NCBI GenBank assembly: GCA_030268105.1
Contig: BSDZ01000004.1
Location: 3,769,001 to 3,833,000, forward strand
Length of the DNA stretch: 64,000 nucleotides
Source of the DNA: Volvox africanus
Lineage: Eukaryota; Chlorophyta; Chlorophyceae; Chlamydomonadales; Volvocaceae
Direction of reading: 5' to 3'
Part shown: positions 17,701 through 29,169 of the stretch, one piece after another
How the letters are laid out: every line of letters begins with the position of its first letter
How positions within the stretch are numbered: position 1 is the stretch's first letter
Notes under the pieces: model-generated
Databases searched by the model: none
Seen by the model: only the letters and a program-made list of their open reading frames with translations
What the model was told of the DNA's origin: nothing
Position numbers and translations under genes: made by a program

Positions 17701-18749
17701 TAGCTGAATCGGCCCTCCTCGGCATGACCATGGAACCAAGGCCCGCCTGCCACCTCCCTTCGTACTTTAGGCGCGGACGGTGCGGGCGCCGCCGGGGCCA
17801 TGTAGCGCGGCTTGCTGAGGCACAAGCGCGGCTGGAAAAATCCAGCCGCGTCGGCGTTGTTTTGGAGCAAGTCGCACCACCGCAGCAAGTTGCAGAAGTG
17901 GAGCAGTTGTGCTGCGGGAAAGCTCACCTAGGGTCCACAGGAACAAGGCTTCTTAATAAACATAATGCGGGACTGAACATCCAAGCTGCACATACAGCAT
18001 CTTGTCATTTATTTTCGTCCTTCCCTGCACATACAGCAGGGAAGGACGAAAACAAATGACAAGACTGACTATGAGATCACCGCCCTACCAGGCAACCCAA
18101 AACCTATCCTCCCGCCAGCCACCCTTGGAAACCCCACCACCACCGCCGCCGCCGCCCGCTGAGTCCTACCACGGCTGGATGTACCAGGCCATAGATGACG
18201 AGATCCGCGACTGTTGCTGAACCTCCAACCAGATAGGTACATGACGTGAGGTGCTGATTCAGCTGCGAGAAACGTAACAATGCAGCGGATAGTTAGTCAA
18301 AACTCCATAGTGCCTTCACAAACAAGACCGCCTGCCAATACTCTTCACACCTTTAGTAGTCTGTCGTCCATAAGTGGCACCAGTTCAATAGTTGCCCATG
18401 TTAACCATTCTGTCACCTGTGGACTCGGATATGGCGGCGCAGGGCAGATCAGCGCTTGCATATGACGCTCGTAACCGAACCGCAACCAGTCAGATGCATA
18501 AGTAATTGTGATGTAATGATGTGCTGTCCTCACCTGAGCCTGGAGTTCAGGGGTCGACCCCAACAAGTCGTGCTTCCCGGCAGACTGTCGAACAAGATGG
18601 GTGCACACCGTCGCCAAACCTCTCAAGACAGAGCCATTACCTGTTGCCAACTGCACATGACCAGAAGTACTTGCAGCAGGCTGCTCTGACGAACCTACAC
18701 AGCGGGCAACGAAACGCGCCGCTGCAACTGGACCTGACTCGTAAGACAT
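14739..18749 (-). CDS. AIMP1/Arc1p-like tRNA-binding protein (EMAP-II domain)
   Basis: Eleven exons on the - strand: 18749-18534, 18416-18351, 18253-18170, 17927-17766, 17568-17470, 17238-16984, 16671-16597, 16217-16149, 15498-15407, 15180-15098, 14824-14739. They total 1,287 nt (428 aa) with every phase consistent. Residues about 1-175 resemble the C-terminal helical domain of glutathione S-transferases seen in synthetase-complex proteins (TEWLTWATIELVPLMDDR, GGSATVADLVIYGLVHPA). Residues about 177-265 are an Ala/Lys-rich linker. Residues about 268-428 form the OB-fold EMAP-II tRNA-binding domain, with RVGRIVKVDKHPNADALY, VVCNLKPAKMR, and the diagnostic INPKKKVLERLFPDMKTN. Such proteins bind tRNA and help organise cytosolic aminoacyl-tRNA synthetases. 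The layout matches plant OB-fold proteins of the At2g40660 type (from memory). It is transcribed divergently from the SPL-like gene. Confidence 0.9.
15709..15928 (+). repeat. Direct duplication, about 67 bp, two copies
   Basis: Copies at 15709-15775 and 15862-15928 differ at about three bases and share the core CAGATATTCTCAAACTTTGC. They are offset by 153 bp and lie in the intron between exons 8 and 9 of the AIMP1-like gene. Confidence 0.85.
15983..16014. repeat. Short perfect inverted repeat
   Basis: CGAGGTGCACG and its reverse complement flank a 10-base TTCG-repeat loop. It can form an 11-bp hairpin. It lies in the intron between exons 8 and 9 of the AIMP1-like gene, just past the 67-bp duplication. 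Confidence 0.8.
18001..18063. repeat. 28-bp inverted-repeat hairpin in intron
   Basis: Arms 18001-18028 and 18036-18063 are complementary with one mismatch around a 7-base loop. The loop and adjacent arm bases (CTGCACATACAGCA) recur just upstream at 17986-17999. It lies in the third intron of the AIMP1-like gene (17928-18169). It has no coding potential. Confidence 0.85.
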
Positions 18750-19179
18750 TGTGACAGCCTACTATATTTCGTATCCTATTATCAAATTTTAGCTTACCTA
18801 AGGTAGTCTCCATCAACAATTCCTTGCTTGCTTGTATTCCCGTACTCTTGTTGTACCGATTGCCATCCGCGCATGGGCCGTTCTGCCGTATAGGTTAACC
18901 TAATCCACCCATTATCCTAGAGGATATGCCCATCCTGCTCACGCGCATGCTGACTCCGGGAGCCCGGCCGTATTACACGGAACTCTGGGAAATTCTGTGC
19001 GTTTCTTCATCGTAAACAGTATAACGGTGTTATGTAAGCCACACGTACTCATTATGATAACGCATGAAGGGAAGCTTAGACCATTGAAGTAGGTCTCCCA
19101 CGGCCATATGTGTCCGGGTTCTGCACCATGGAACCTTTGAAGTCCTGGGTTTCACGGGTCCTTGATTAGTAATATATTT
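18750..19179. promoter_or_regulatory. Divergent promoter region, AIMP1-like / SPL-like genes
   Basis: About 430 bp separate the two divergent start codons, so both promoters and 5' UTRs should lie here. I see no Cys/His-rich reading frame that could supply an SBP zinc finger, and no motif I can name with confidence. A TA-rich patch (AATATATTTA) ends at the first ATG of the SPL-like gene. Confidence 0.45.
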
Positions 19180-22100
19180 ATGGTACCACCGGAATCCCAG
19201 ACTTTTGCCCTGGAGTCAGTTCAGCTGCTAGATAGTGGCAACGACCAGGGCATGAACTCAGGCGCAGTGGGACCTGACGACAGCTCGTCAATTTTCCTAA
19301 GCTTCTCAGATAATGCTCATTCAGTAGAAGCTTTGGTCGCAGCGCCTATCCAATCCAATGCTCGGGGGGGGTTCGACCCGGATGTCAGTCCTCATTACCA
19401 CGCCGGCCGGACTCGGGCATTGCCAAATCCAGAGATCATTGGCCAGATATCTTACGGTCAGTATGTCAGTGCTGAACCTTTACGGCAGCGTCCTAACGAG
19501 GTTGCAAGCCGTGGTCGTCCGTTACCACCCCCGGGGCCTTTCCTGTGGCGGCTCTTCCCGCGCTGTCTCCGCGCGACAACGGAGGAAGTTTGCATTGCCG
19601 CGGAGGCAACTCTTAACGTCGCCCCATCAGAATGTCGGGTAACCGTCGTCAAGGATGGTGTCAAGCTGCCCGTCCGCGTGGACTTCCTTAACGACCGACA
19701 GGCCACTGGTGATGACAGCGACCAGGCCTCTCGGCATAGCCGTGGACCTGGCAGCTCTTGGGGTGCAATGCAGGCCATCGCTGCCTGGCAGCGCCGTGCC
19801 GGCCCTGACCATGTAAACCAGGTACTCCGGTCGCACCGACCCGATAGCGAGCTTGTGCTCATCTGGGTCACGCCCGGAATCTCCCCGGGCCTGATGCTGA
19901 TTGAGCTGCACGCGCCGTCACCCGTCAGCTCCAGTGGCGGTGGTGGCGGTGCTTACTCAGGGAGCTCCGGCTCCGTCCGAGCGCATCCCGGCGCGGCGTC
20001 CACTGGCGCGCTGGAATCTGCCTGGCATAGCCCAGCTGCCGCAGCAGCTGCTGCCCCTGTGCGTGGAATACGGGAGGCCATGGCGGCGGCTGCAGGCTGG
20101 CCGAACGTGCAGGAAACATCTGCGACAAACCTGGGTGGTGATGGCAGCCGCACACCAGTCAGTGGCAGGCAACAATCGATGGGACTGACAGCGTCATTGA
20201 ACCGAAACCGGGTATTCGGCCTCAGTGTGCCTGGTCCCATGCAGCGGGGCCGGAGTGACCATCCATGGCCACCTCTGGATGGAGTTAGCGCTATGTGCAG
20301 CAGCGGTGCACTGACGGTAGTTGTTGTGCCCGACGCCGGCATGGAAGAAGAGGTTTGCGCACTGCTGGCAGTGCAACACCAGCAGTTGCCGCTTCCCGTG
20401 ACCAGCAGTGGCCCAGAGGAGGCGTTGGGTGAGGATCCCGCAGCACCACTGTCGCACGAGGACCAAGAACAACAGACTGCACCCGCATCAAGGGCGGGCT
20501 CAAGTCAGACGGGGATGTCGCAGTTGCGACGTGATGTTGGCGGTGCGGCCGTGGGCCCCGTCATGGGCGAAGGCATCACGGCGAATGGCTATTTGGCGGA
20601 AATGGATGAGGATAAGGACGACGCGCGGGCACGTGAGAGATTTCTGTGGGATTTGGGAGCATGGCTCGATGCAAGTGTGCGGAGGGCAGCGTTCCGGCAG
20701 ATGTCGGCTCAGACGGCGGAAGCAAATGTGGCTAATGCCGCTGCCGCTGCGGTGAGCCCCATGGCTTCGGGGCGAACTCTTTTACAGACGCATCGTGGAT
20801 ATGACCAAGCGCACCAGCATTTGCAGCAGCGTCACACGCAGCAGCCGCCACGACGCGCCTTAGATGACCTACAGCCCGTATCCGAGATTGAACCCATTGG
20901 TGAGGCCCACTATGGCATAGCGATCCAAGGCACACGCGCAGCATTCCACAGGGAATTTTGGGGCCCACAGTTGCAGACTGGCAATCGCTCCTTTGCCGTG
21001 CCTGAGGAACAGCACTCCATGCCTCGAATCGCGCTAGAGCTACTGGGCTTCGCCTGCAGCCGTGGCTGGGCCGCGACGTCGACCAATGTTATTTTGGGTC
21101 TTATGGATATGGGTTTCTCGATGCAGACCATTAACACCGCTGTACAGGGCGCACACGGCTGGTCGGCACTGCACCTGGCTGTGGCTTCAGGCAGCGTGGA
21201 GCTCGTGGCAATGACATCGCTGTGGCGTAGCTATGGGCGGTACGGAGACGGACCTGCCGTACAGGAGGAGTGGCGTACGATGCTTGCAACGGTGAGTCAG
21301 CATAGAAAACGCTATATATTTGCATTTTCCGTTGGGGCACGTCGCTTTGTTGCTTTATGAAATCGAGGCAAGGACACGGTCTGCTACGAGTGCTGCAGGA
21401 TGAAAAAGATACCATTACGTTCTCGGTTGCAAATCCAGCTAAGTATATCTGTCAAGCTCTCTTGAACGGGTTGGAAGGATCCGACATATTCATGACTTGA
21501 ACACTTCACGATTGTAGGGCCGCTAAAGCTAGACAGCCCCCTCTTTTTGTAACACATTGTGGCATTCTCAGAATTTAGATGAATTCCACTGCTGCGCGTG
21601 GGTCTCGATGTGGCACCCCACGCGGGGAACAGCGTGGATCGGGAATAGCCTGGTTGTGAGGGGCCAGATGCGGACTTAGGGATACAGGGTCCACTCAGAA
21701 TTAGTGAGTAGGCCTCTCATCTTTGTGACCTATCCCCTTCACTCCTCCCTCTCACTGCTCATTGTCGCACTGTTATTGCCCAATTCCTACGTGCTGTCCT
21801 GCCCCATACTGTCCTGTCTCGCCCTGCGCCCCTTGACCCGCGCTGCAACTGGCCAGCCCGGGCCAGGTGGCTTAACTCCGCTGCATCTAGCTGCAGTGCT
21901 GCCCCCGCCGGCAACAGCCGCGATGGACCTCCTGTCTACCCTGCCCGCTGAAACCCTTACCACATGGTTCGGAGAGGCAGCCTGCGACGGTTGCACCCCC
22001 GCGCATTATGCATCCCGCGCGGGAAATATCCACCTCAATGAGCATGCTTTGCTCTGCCTTGCCACTGGCACGGCCGCGTTGGACCTGGGGACGGCAGAGG

Positions 22101-24664
22101 GCCTGCAGGAAGTGTTGCCCTACCTCAATGAGCTTCAGGTCGACATGTCGGCAATCACTTGCAGCGACTCTGCTGACTTGGATGGCGGTACACAGGAGGT
22201 ACCCAGCATCTGTCACCGTAGCGGAGCCGGTGGTGCTGCGGCCGCCGGCGCGTCCGGCGGCGCCCTTCTGAACCCGAACACATTGGCGTCGCCGCTGCCA
22301 TCGCCAGCCGTGTCGGTTACCATGACAATGGAGTCAGCTTCTGAGGGTGGTTCGACCCCACCTGAGTTGCAGGTCAAGGCACGTACAGATCCGGCTCTGC
22401 TTAACACCCATGCAGGCCCCCTGGTCACGGCCAATAGCAGCGCCATCATCGTCCCTGCCTCCACATCCACTGCCGCCACAGCCGCTGCCACCACTGGCAG
22501 CATTACCAGCAGTTTTACTGGCGGCCGAGTTACACCAGTACAGTCCATAGCGGGGGCGGCACCGCCGCCGGCGGTCGAGGCTAGCTTATCCGCAAGGGAC
22601 AGCTTAACTAGCACGAGCAGCACGATTGCCGCCAGCCACAGCACCGGAGGCGGGCTCCGACCTGCTATGCGCTCAATGGTTGAGGACTCTGCAGCACACA
22701 CCCTGTCCTCGTCCGCAAAGCTGGAAGCGGCTTCCCCAACTAGGAGCACTTCCTCTAGGTCTCTGCGGAGGTCCCTGCTGCTCCTCTGGGGGTGTTTTCA
22801 ATGCCTCGGCGGCAGGGCTACCGTGGATGAGTACGAGAGTAATGCGCATTGGCATGGCTCTGGGGGCAACATAGGGCTGGCTGCACCTAGAAGGTCGCGC
22901 ACCCCGACGCCGTCCACGGGGACGTCAACCGCGGCCGGGTCGGTAGCACCGGGGCCATCCTCGTCTGCTCATGGACCATCGACCCCAGCGACGTCAACAA
23001 TTAGAGAAGGAACGCAGCAGGAATCGCAGCCACGCGGTCCGACGGACCAGGAACGGTGCAACCGTATCAGCAGCAGCGGCAGCCAGAACGTAGCGACAGC
23101 CACTGCGACGGAGCCGCAATCCCTCCCACAGCCACGGCCGCAGCCGCAGCTGTTGCCGCCGCAGCCGTTGCCGCAGCCGGCGCTGCAGCAAATGACGGGC
23201 GTTCTTGACACGCCACCAATAGTTTCCTGCAGTACCCTCGCGCCTAACGATGACCAGGGCAACAGCCCCCCCTGTCTTAGCGGACGGATCAACGCCCGTG
23301 AGACTGCCGACCCGTCTATTGTTATCTCACGTGTTGAGAACAGCACCTGTAACAATCTCACCCGCAGTGATGTCCAGCCCAACCAGATGCGCTTTGGGGC
23401 CCTGGGCCCTGGCCTAGGCGAACCTTCCTTTACCAGACCACAGCCACCGGCCCACGAATCACCTCCACCACTTTCCCGCACCACTGATCCTACGGTTTGG
23501 TCACCAGAACTCTGGAGCTCGCAAAGGCGCGCCTGGCCGGAGCCCGTGAGCGTAATTGCAGGGCTTCTGGACCGCGTCTCCCCAGCAACATCGAATTTTG
23601 GGTCTCTCTGTAACACCAGCCCGTTCTGGAGCACGCCGTGCTCACAGCAACCCGCCTCTGGATCACAAAATCGGCGCTGCAGCGTGAGTGTTGCGCCGCA
23701 GCTCACGCCGGCAGCGCCAGCCGCGCCAGCCGCGCATGGCCCGGCAAGCCCCTTGGCGTCCATAGACATAGAAACGGCGAGGCATGTTGCGGTCAAGATT
23801 GTAGCGATGACAGCTGCTGCGGCTCGAAACATAACGGCGTCTGCGCCTGCTGGTCCACCGACACAACCATTAACAGAAGAAGCAGGCACAGTCGGAGCCG
23901 CGGCCTCCGCGCACAGCTGCAGCGTTGCAGCCGCTGTGGCGGGAGCAGCTGGGGGGCCGCTGGTTAAGTCCGCGCCCGCGGCCATTGGCGATCGCCGCTT
24001 GATGGAGCTCATCAATCCGTTGTGTGGTCTTGTGCTGGTACGGCAAGCGTTGGAGCATCGGGAGCGTGTTAGAAATCAGCTAATGCGAGCGATGCAAAGA
24101 ATGCAGATAATGCGGTCCGATTGCCAGGTGCTGCCTGGGAGGCAGGCCGAGCAGGTGCCGCTGCAGCGTCTGACTTTGGAGGCCGGGCAGCTGGCCCGGA
24201 GCAGTAGCCACCACGATGGCATTGGTGCAGGTTTTGGGTGGATTCTGCAGCAGCAGCAGCAGCAGCAGCAGCGTATGGTACAGACGTCATCAGATCGCGG
24301 GCCCGGCTCAATTGCGATCGTTTCTCATCCCATCGGGGGCCGAAGAGCTTTAGCTGACACGCTAGCATCGCCGCTGCAGCCGTTCCCGCAGCAGTCCCAT
24401 TATCCTGCGCCGCCGGCGGATGCAGATCGGTTGGCTTTGATAGATCGGCGCCTTTGCTTACCACGGTTAGCTTCAGGGGCCACAGCGCGCGATAATTGGC
24501 GTTCTCAAGCTGCTGCGGCGACAGCGGCCATCGTGCGGGGTGATGGAAATGCCTTGTTGGTCTCTACCACCACGGCTGCATCGGCGGACAATGCCACCTT
24601 GATGGAGGTGGCTGCTCGGCAAACTCGGGTAGGAAATTTCCCGGGTGGGGCTGAGGAGGTGTAG
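19180..24664 (+). CDS. Large SPL/CRR1-like ankyrin protein lacking an SBP domain
   Basis: Exon 1 is 19180-21291 (GTGAGT donor) and exon 2 is 21857-24664. Phases agree and give 1,639 aa. The first ATG of the open frame is at 19180. Residues about 640-770 match the ankyrin C-terminal part of long plant and algal SBP-box proteins: RIALELLGFACSRGWAATST, HGWSALHLAVASGSVELV, GPGGLTPLHLAAVL and DGCTPAHYASRAGN. An intron splits the ankyrin block. Residues about 130-240 (CRVTVVKDGVKLPVRVDF, SPGLMLIELHAP) may match the region that follows the SBP domain in those proteins. No SBP zinc finger is present in the ORF or its 5' flank. The rest is Ala/Ser/Thr/Pro/Gln-rich, with a nine-Gln run near 24,250. SPL and CRR1 proteins are transcription factors, CRR1 being the copper sensor of Chlamydomonas; without the DNA-binding domain this one may be a partner, a decoy or degenerate. 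An upstream exon cannot be excluded. Confidence 0.7.
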
Positions 24665-25019
24665 TGCTTGCCGGCTGGCCGATTTCGCTGTTGTTTATAA
24701 ACGTTATATCTTTGCGTAACCTCCTAGCTGATTACTTAGCCAGCTCCTTCTCTCCACGGTGTACGGGGTTGGTTCTAGCCGTGCTCCGAACTAGGCCCAT
24801 CCACCCGTTTCCAGGGTGCCAACAACGAGGTTGGGAGTGGCGACAGCATCCGCACGGCATCCGCACGACAGGCGTTTGTGCAGGCGCAGTGTTGTCCTTG
24901 GTAAGCTTGTCAGCAAGGATTGTTGGGATCATGGGTTTACGTATCACCAAGACGTTGACGGCAAGTCCGCTGCATGTGGATACCTGCTGCATGGGTGGGT
25001 GAATGGGTGAAGTGCTTGA

Positions 25020-25024
25020 TGTAA
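25020..25024 (+). terminator. TGTAA polyadenylation signal, SPL-like gene
   Basis: TGTAA lies 356 bp past the stop codon of the SPL-like gene and is the first clear copy downstream on the + strand. Support comes only from the pentamer and its distance. Confidence 0.35.
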
Positions 25025-28000
25025 ACGCGGTCCCGGGCCGTACACACGCGCCTGGCCCGAGTTGTTAAATTCGGTAGGGGCTCAACATGGTGTTGTCACT
25101 CATTATGACTCGGGCCACCACCTTGGATTGATCCGCGCGTCACCACACGCAACAGTGTTGCAACAGAACTTCTCAATACAGGCACAACACAAAACGCGCC
25201 ATGCGACACCATTGGGAACCAGAGAATCTCCTCTTGGGGACCTGTGTATCCCAACTGCATGTAGTTCGGTTCCGTCTTTCAATGGCACTTGTGCCCGCCT
25301 TTTTGGCCTCTGACCCCTGGTTGCAGCTCATGATGCCGGCATCTTCCCACGCGGGAGGCATCAGTGTGGGGGTCAATACGCCGCATCATGCTCCGGAACC
25401 AGCGGATGCCGCCCTCCCATGATCGGCAGCTGCATGTGGCTGGGCGCTTTTAGTCTTGGGCTTACCTGCCGCAACCTTCTCGTTTGTCCATCGCTGGCCC
25501 TTGCACGAGCGCTGCTTGCCAGCCGAGCCATCTCTCGCCGCCGTGCTGGCACCGCTGCAATATCTCACACGACCAACGGGAGCAGAAGTGTAATGGTGAA
25601 GCCACACATATGCTTTGGCTTGGCCCTGCTGCAGTTGCAGCTGTTTCAGCAGCAGCTCGTGCTACAGCCGAAGGTGTTGATCGCAACCACCGCGGTCACA
25701 GCCGCATAGGCAGCATTCCATTCCTAACACTTGATAGGATGGTGGCGCAGGGAGCGCAGGATGGCCCTGCTGTTGGCGTCAAGCCGTCAACACCACCATT
25801 ATGGATGGTCTAGAGCTTCCGTTCGCTCTTTTTAGTTGGCGATGTTGCAGGTAATGGTCAGCCGGAGATACGACTCTTGTGATCTCAGCGGACATTGAAT
25901 TTCACTGAAACCACTGATGCGCCCGTTCCAGTGGGCGCGGCGGAGGTTAGCAGCGGCATTTGCAGCGGCTCCTGTCGCCGTTATGATGGGATGCGATGGA
26001 TGTTCGATCTCCAAGCGGTGTGCAACGATGATAAGCGCGGCCATCGGCTGCTGGCAGCAGGGTTTGGCGATTTGGGGGTGCCGAGGCAGCTGGCCGAGTT
26101 TGGGAACGATGCCCGCGGGCGGCCACGTGTGCAGGCTCCTACCCTCAGTCAAGCGGGCTGCGTGCCTGACACGGTGCGCTATGCAGTGACTGTCGAGTTG
26201 CACTTCGGGCAGGGAAATGTCCTAGTCTGTGAACCAGGTTCCAAGTTTAGCCCACTCCCAGCTATAACTGCCAATTGATGTGGGTCAGGATCCTCTTGCC
26301 TTCAGACGTAGGTTGATTGTTCCGGGTCGGCGGCGCACTCTTCAAAGCTGGTTATTTGGTACCATTCCCGATGGCTTTGCACTTGCAGCCTTGTGGCGGC
26401 CGTAGTTAGCTACAGCCGATAATGAGGGGAGGGCTTGCGGAAGCCATCATTGACGGCTTGAACTTGGGGGAAATCTGAATTTACTCGGCTCTTAGCGGGA
26501 AGAGCAGTCCACGCTGTGGATACTGGAGGCAGCCTTACTACGAGGCTGAAGGCGAAGGCGAGTGTTGTCGTGATTAGTCCCCAACAGTTGCCGGCGCCTG
26601 ACACTCGCCAGAGAGATGGTGCACGGTATGCTGTCAGAAGCTCCTTGGCTGGTATCTGTGGCTAGGGGCCCGATCAGCCCTGGGCCTGCAGTCGTACATC
26701 GTAACGCGCTGCCATGGTGAAGTCAGGCACAGTGGAGCAGCAAGCGCGATGAGTGTCCGCGTATTGTGGGTCTGCCCAGACCTAAGCTTCGGGGGAACCG
26801 GCTTACGACACAACGGAAACGTTCTGGATTGGATTAGACGCTATATGTGCGTGTCGTGAAGGTGTCAGGGTGAAAGGTTGCATGCTGGTTGCGCGGGGCT
26901 TACCCAGAAAACACTCTCGCTATGGCAAGATAATGGCATGTAGTGTTTTTGCGCCAAATAAGCTGGGTATTGCTACCTATTGTTTCATTTTGTGCGTAAC
27001 TGGAGTCTTGGCGTCGATAAGTATGTGGCTGAACCCTGGGGCGCCGCCACAATTTGGAGGCGTCGCCTGGGGTCGCCTAGTATTTTCGGCATGGTTACTA
27101 CCCAGCAAGTTTTGGGCTTTTCAGGGATCGTTGCCTCCACGCAAAGGCATTTGACATCGGACTAGGTTAAGGGTGAGGTCCTGGTGCGCGGCAGGGAAAC
27201 AGTGTACAGTGTGGGGGCTTTTCAAGGGACGAATGCGCGGTACTGGCCCTGTAGGGGAAGTGTTGCTCAATAAGGCACTCCTCCTTACAACGCGCCCTGG
27301 GTCGTAAGGGGGAGGAAGGCACGAAACGTGGACGTGCCGCATAAATCTGCGGACGTCTATGCTTTATTTGCGTAGGTGTGTGTCGGTACATCTAGCAAAG
27401 ATGGTTGGCGTTGAGGCGTAATGCGCTCGTGTGTCGACCTTTGCTGTTTGCACGTTACCAGTGAGTTGCGTCAATAGTTTCGGATAACTTGCGTTTCCAT
27501 AACGTCGTTTTGTGGCTCATCCGTGTATCTCTCCAGCCCCAATGGCACAGGCAACAGGGAGGCAAGAGGCAGTGCAGGAATGCAGGCGGGCTTGCGGGGG
27601 GATTTGCCATGGCCTGGTTCGTGTGTTGTCGGCCACGATCATGCTTATGGCACAGTTTCTTTGTACTATCTGCAAAATACGCGTGGCAGGCGATTTGCAA
27701 GCGGCTGCATTTGCGATGGTGGGTCTCACAAGTAGGTAGTACGAGTAGGTAGTACCTACGTGGGTAGCTTGAATAAGAGGGTTTTGTTCAAAACTCATAT
27801 GGAAGTGCTCATAAATGGAGTCCGTTTCCAAGAGAACATATGGCCGTCATTTGACGAATATCACAATTGGCGCCATACCTATCAGGAACGGCGTGACAGA
27901 ACTTCTCGAAAACTGATTGCAATATGATTTGGGGGCCTTAGTCAACTCACCACCCGGTAGGGTGTTCTGGTCCAGACAGGGCGTTGATCCAGGCCTTCCA

Positions 28001-28613
28001 GGCCTTGATGCTGGGTCCATGCTCCACCTTCATTATTCCCTCACGAAGGTTTGTCCCAGAGAAAGGTAATATGGAGAGGGGAGCATTGCACAGAGTTACT
28101 ACACGTTCAAACAGCTCGTCACATTGTGCTTTCTTCGGACTGCACCTGACATCAAACATGGATAGGTTTGATGTATTGCCCCATAACCAAGGTTTTTTCT
28201 GCTGCTGATTTTTCTGGCTTGTTGTTGATACTATGATGGTTGCATTGTGTTGGAATCCCGCACAGCCCCTGCCAATATATCCTGTTGGCCCCTGTTGCAC
28301 GGTATCCTGCCCAGCGGCCGTTGCATCGGGGCCATCTTTGCGCGGGTTGCGCGCTAGATACACTGCCTTGTCGAGGTACGTTACCTCACTGCCTCCTCAT
28401 TTCGAGAGGGCAGGACCCATTTACAGGTCGGCCCTCCCGCGCCTAATCTAGCAAATTCGCGTTTTTGGCACATGTATTCACCTTTCTCCGTCGCATTTTA
28501 GTTAGGCAGCCCTCAAAGTGGGTACGGCAAACGAAGTGCTAATGAGCGTGCATGGTAAGTGCGCCTCTTGATGCAGCTTCGCCGCATCCCTGCCATCCCT
28601 ACTCTCGGGGCTC

Positions 28614-28949
28614 GTGCCTCGCTGTATGTCATCGCCAGATGCTGTACTTTTACTCCAGTTGAAGAATGCGTCTGCGGACTACATGGAAACCAGGTCACAA
28701 CTCGTAAAATCAGTACCGATGTGCTCACAGATTACAGCCGAGGACTTGATCGCGAACTTAAAGGCCGGCACAACTATAACCTTCCGCCTGCTGACCGAGC
28801 GGCAGGGAAAGTGGGGGGCATCCAGAGACTATCGTGTTCAAGTTGGGCTTCCGCGACGAGAGGCCAAGACGCTTACAGCTTCTGCGCTTCATACAGTTAC
28901 GGAGCTGCATCCCACGTATCGGTGCCGCCACTGTGGAGAATACTTGTAG
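28614..28949 (+). CDS. Hypothetical 111-aa ORF
   Basis: An uninterrupted ATG-to-stop frame includes TAEDLIANLKAGTTITFRLL and ends in YRCRHCGEYL. The Cys-x-x-Cys end hints at half a zinc-binding site. No partner exon or family could be assigned, and other frames are open through the same DNA, so it may be spurious. Confidence 0.15.
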   Translation: MPRCMSSPDAVLLLQLKNASADYMETRSQLVKSVPMCSQITAEDLIANLKAGTTITFRLLTERQGKWGASRDYRVQVGLPRREAKTLTASALHTVTELHPTYRCRHCGEYL

Positions 28950-29169
28950 CATGCGTCCGAGGCGCAATTGCGGCATCATCAAAAGGCTCAGTACGACATC
29001 CTTCTTCCTACGTTTTTCCGGACTCTCCTTAAATTTATCAAGCTTTGCATCGCGCATAAAAGAAGAAATCCACCGATCAAATATTGCCTTCCTAAAAGCG
29101 CACAGGATTAACAAGGAGTCCATTGTCTTGCCTTTCCTGGATCTACTTCTCTGAGACCCAGTCATCACT

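Larger units (their letters stand above)
24665..29169. other. 4.5-kb stretch without a convincing gene
   Basis: The first few hundred bases should be 3' UTR of the SPL-like gene. Beyond that, ORFs are short, occur on both strands and lack domain motifs. The most protein-like are 25895-26278 (+), 28614-28949 (+, ending in a CRHC pair) and 28758-29222 (-, Lys/Arg-rich). They overlap each other and have no recognisable exons around them. Decayed transposon or pseudogene DNA is possible but not demonstrated. Confidence 0.4.

Noticed and set aside
19355..19385. GGGGTTCGACCCGG resembling a tRNA T-loop
   Set aside because: It lies inside a coding exon, and no acceptor stem or anticodon arm is found around it.
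22969..24015. 348-aa - strand ORF
   Set aside because: Antisense shadow of the GC-rich low-complexity second exon of the SPL-like gene.
25895..26278. 127-aa + strand ORF
   Set aside because: All frames on both strands are open through the same DNA, no splice partners exist, and no motif is recognised.
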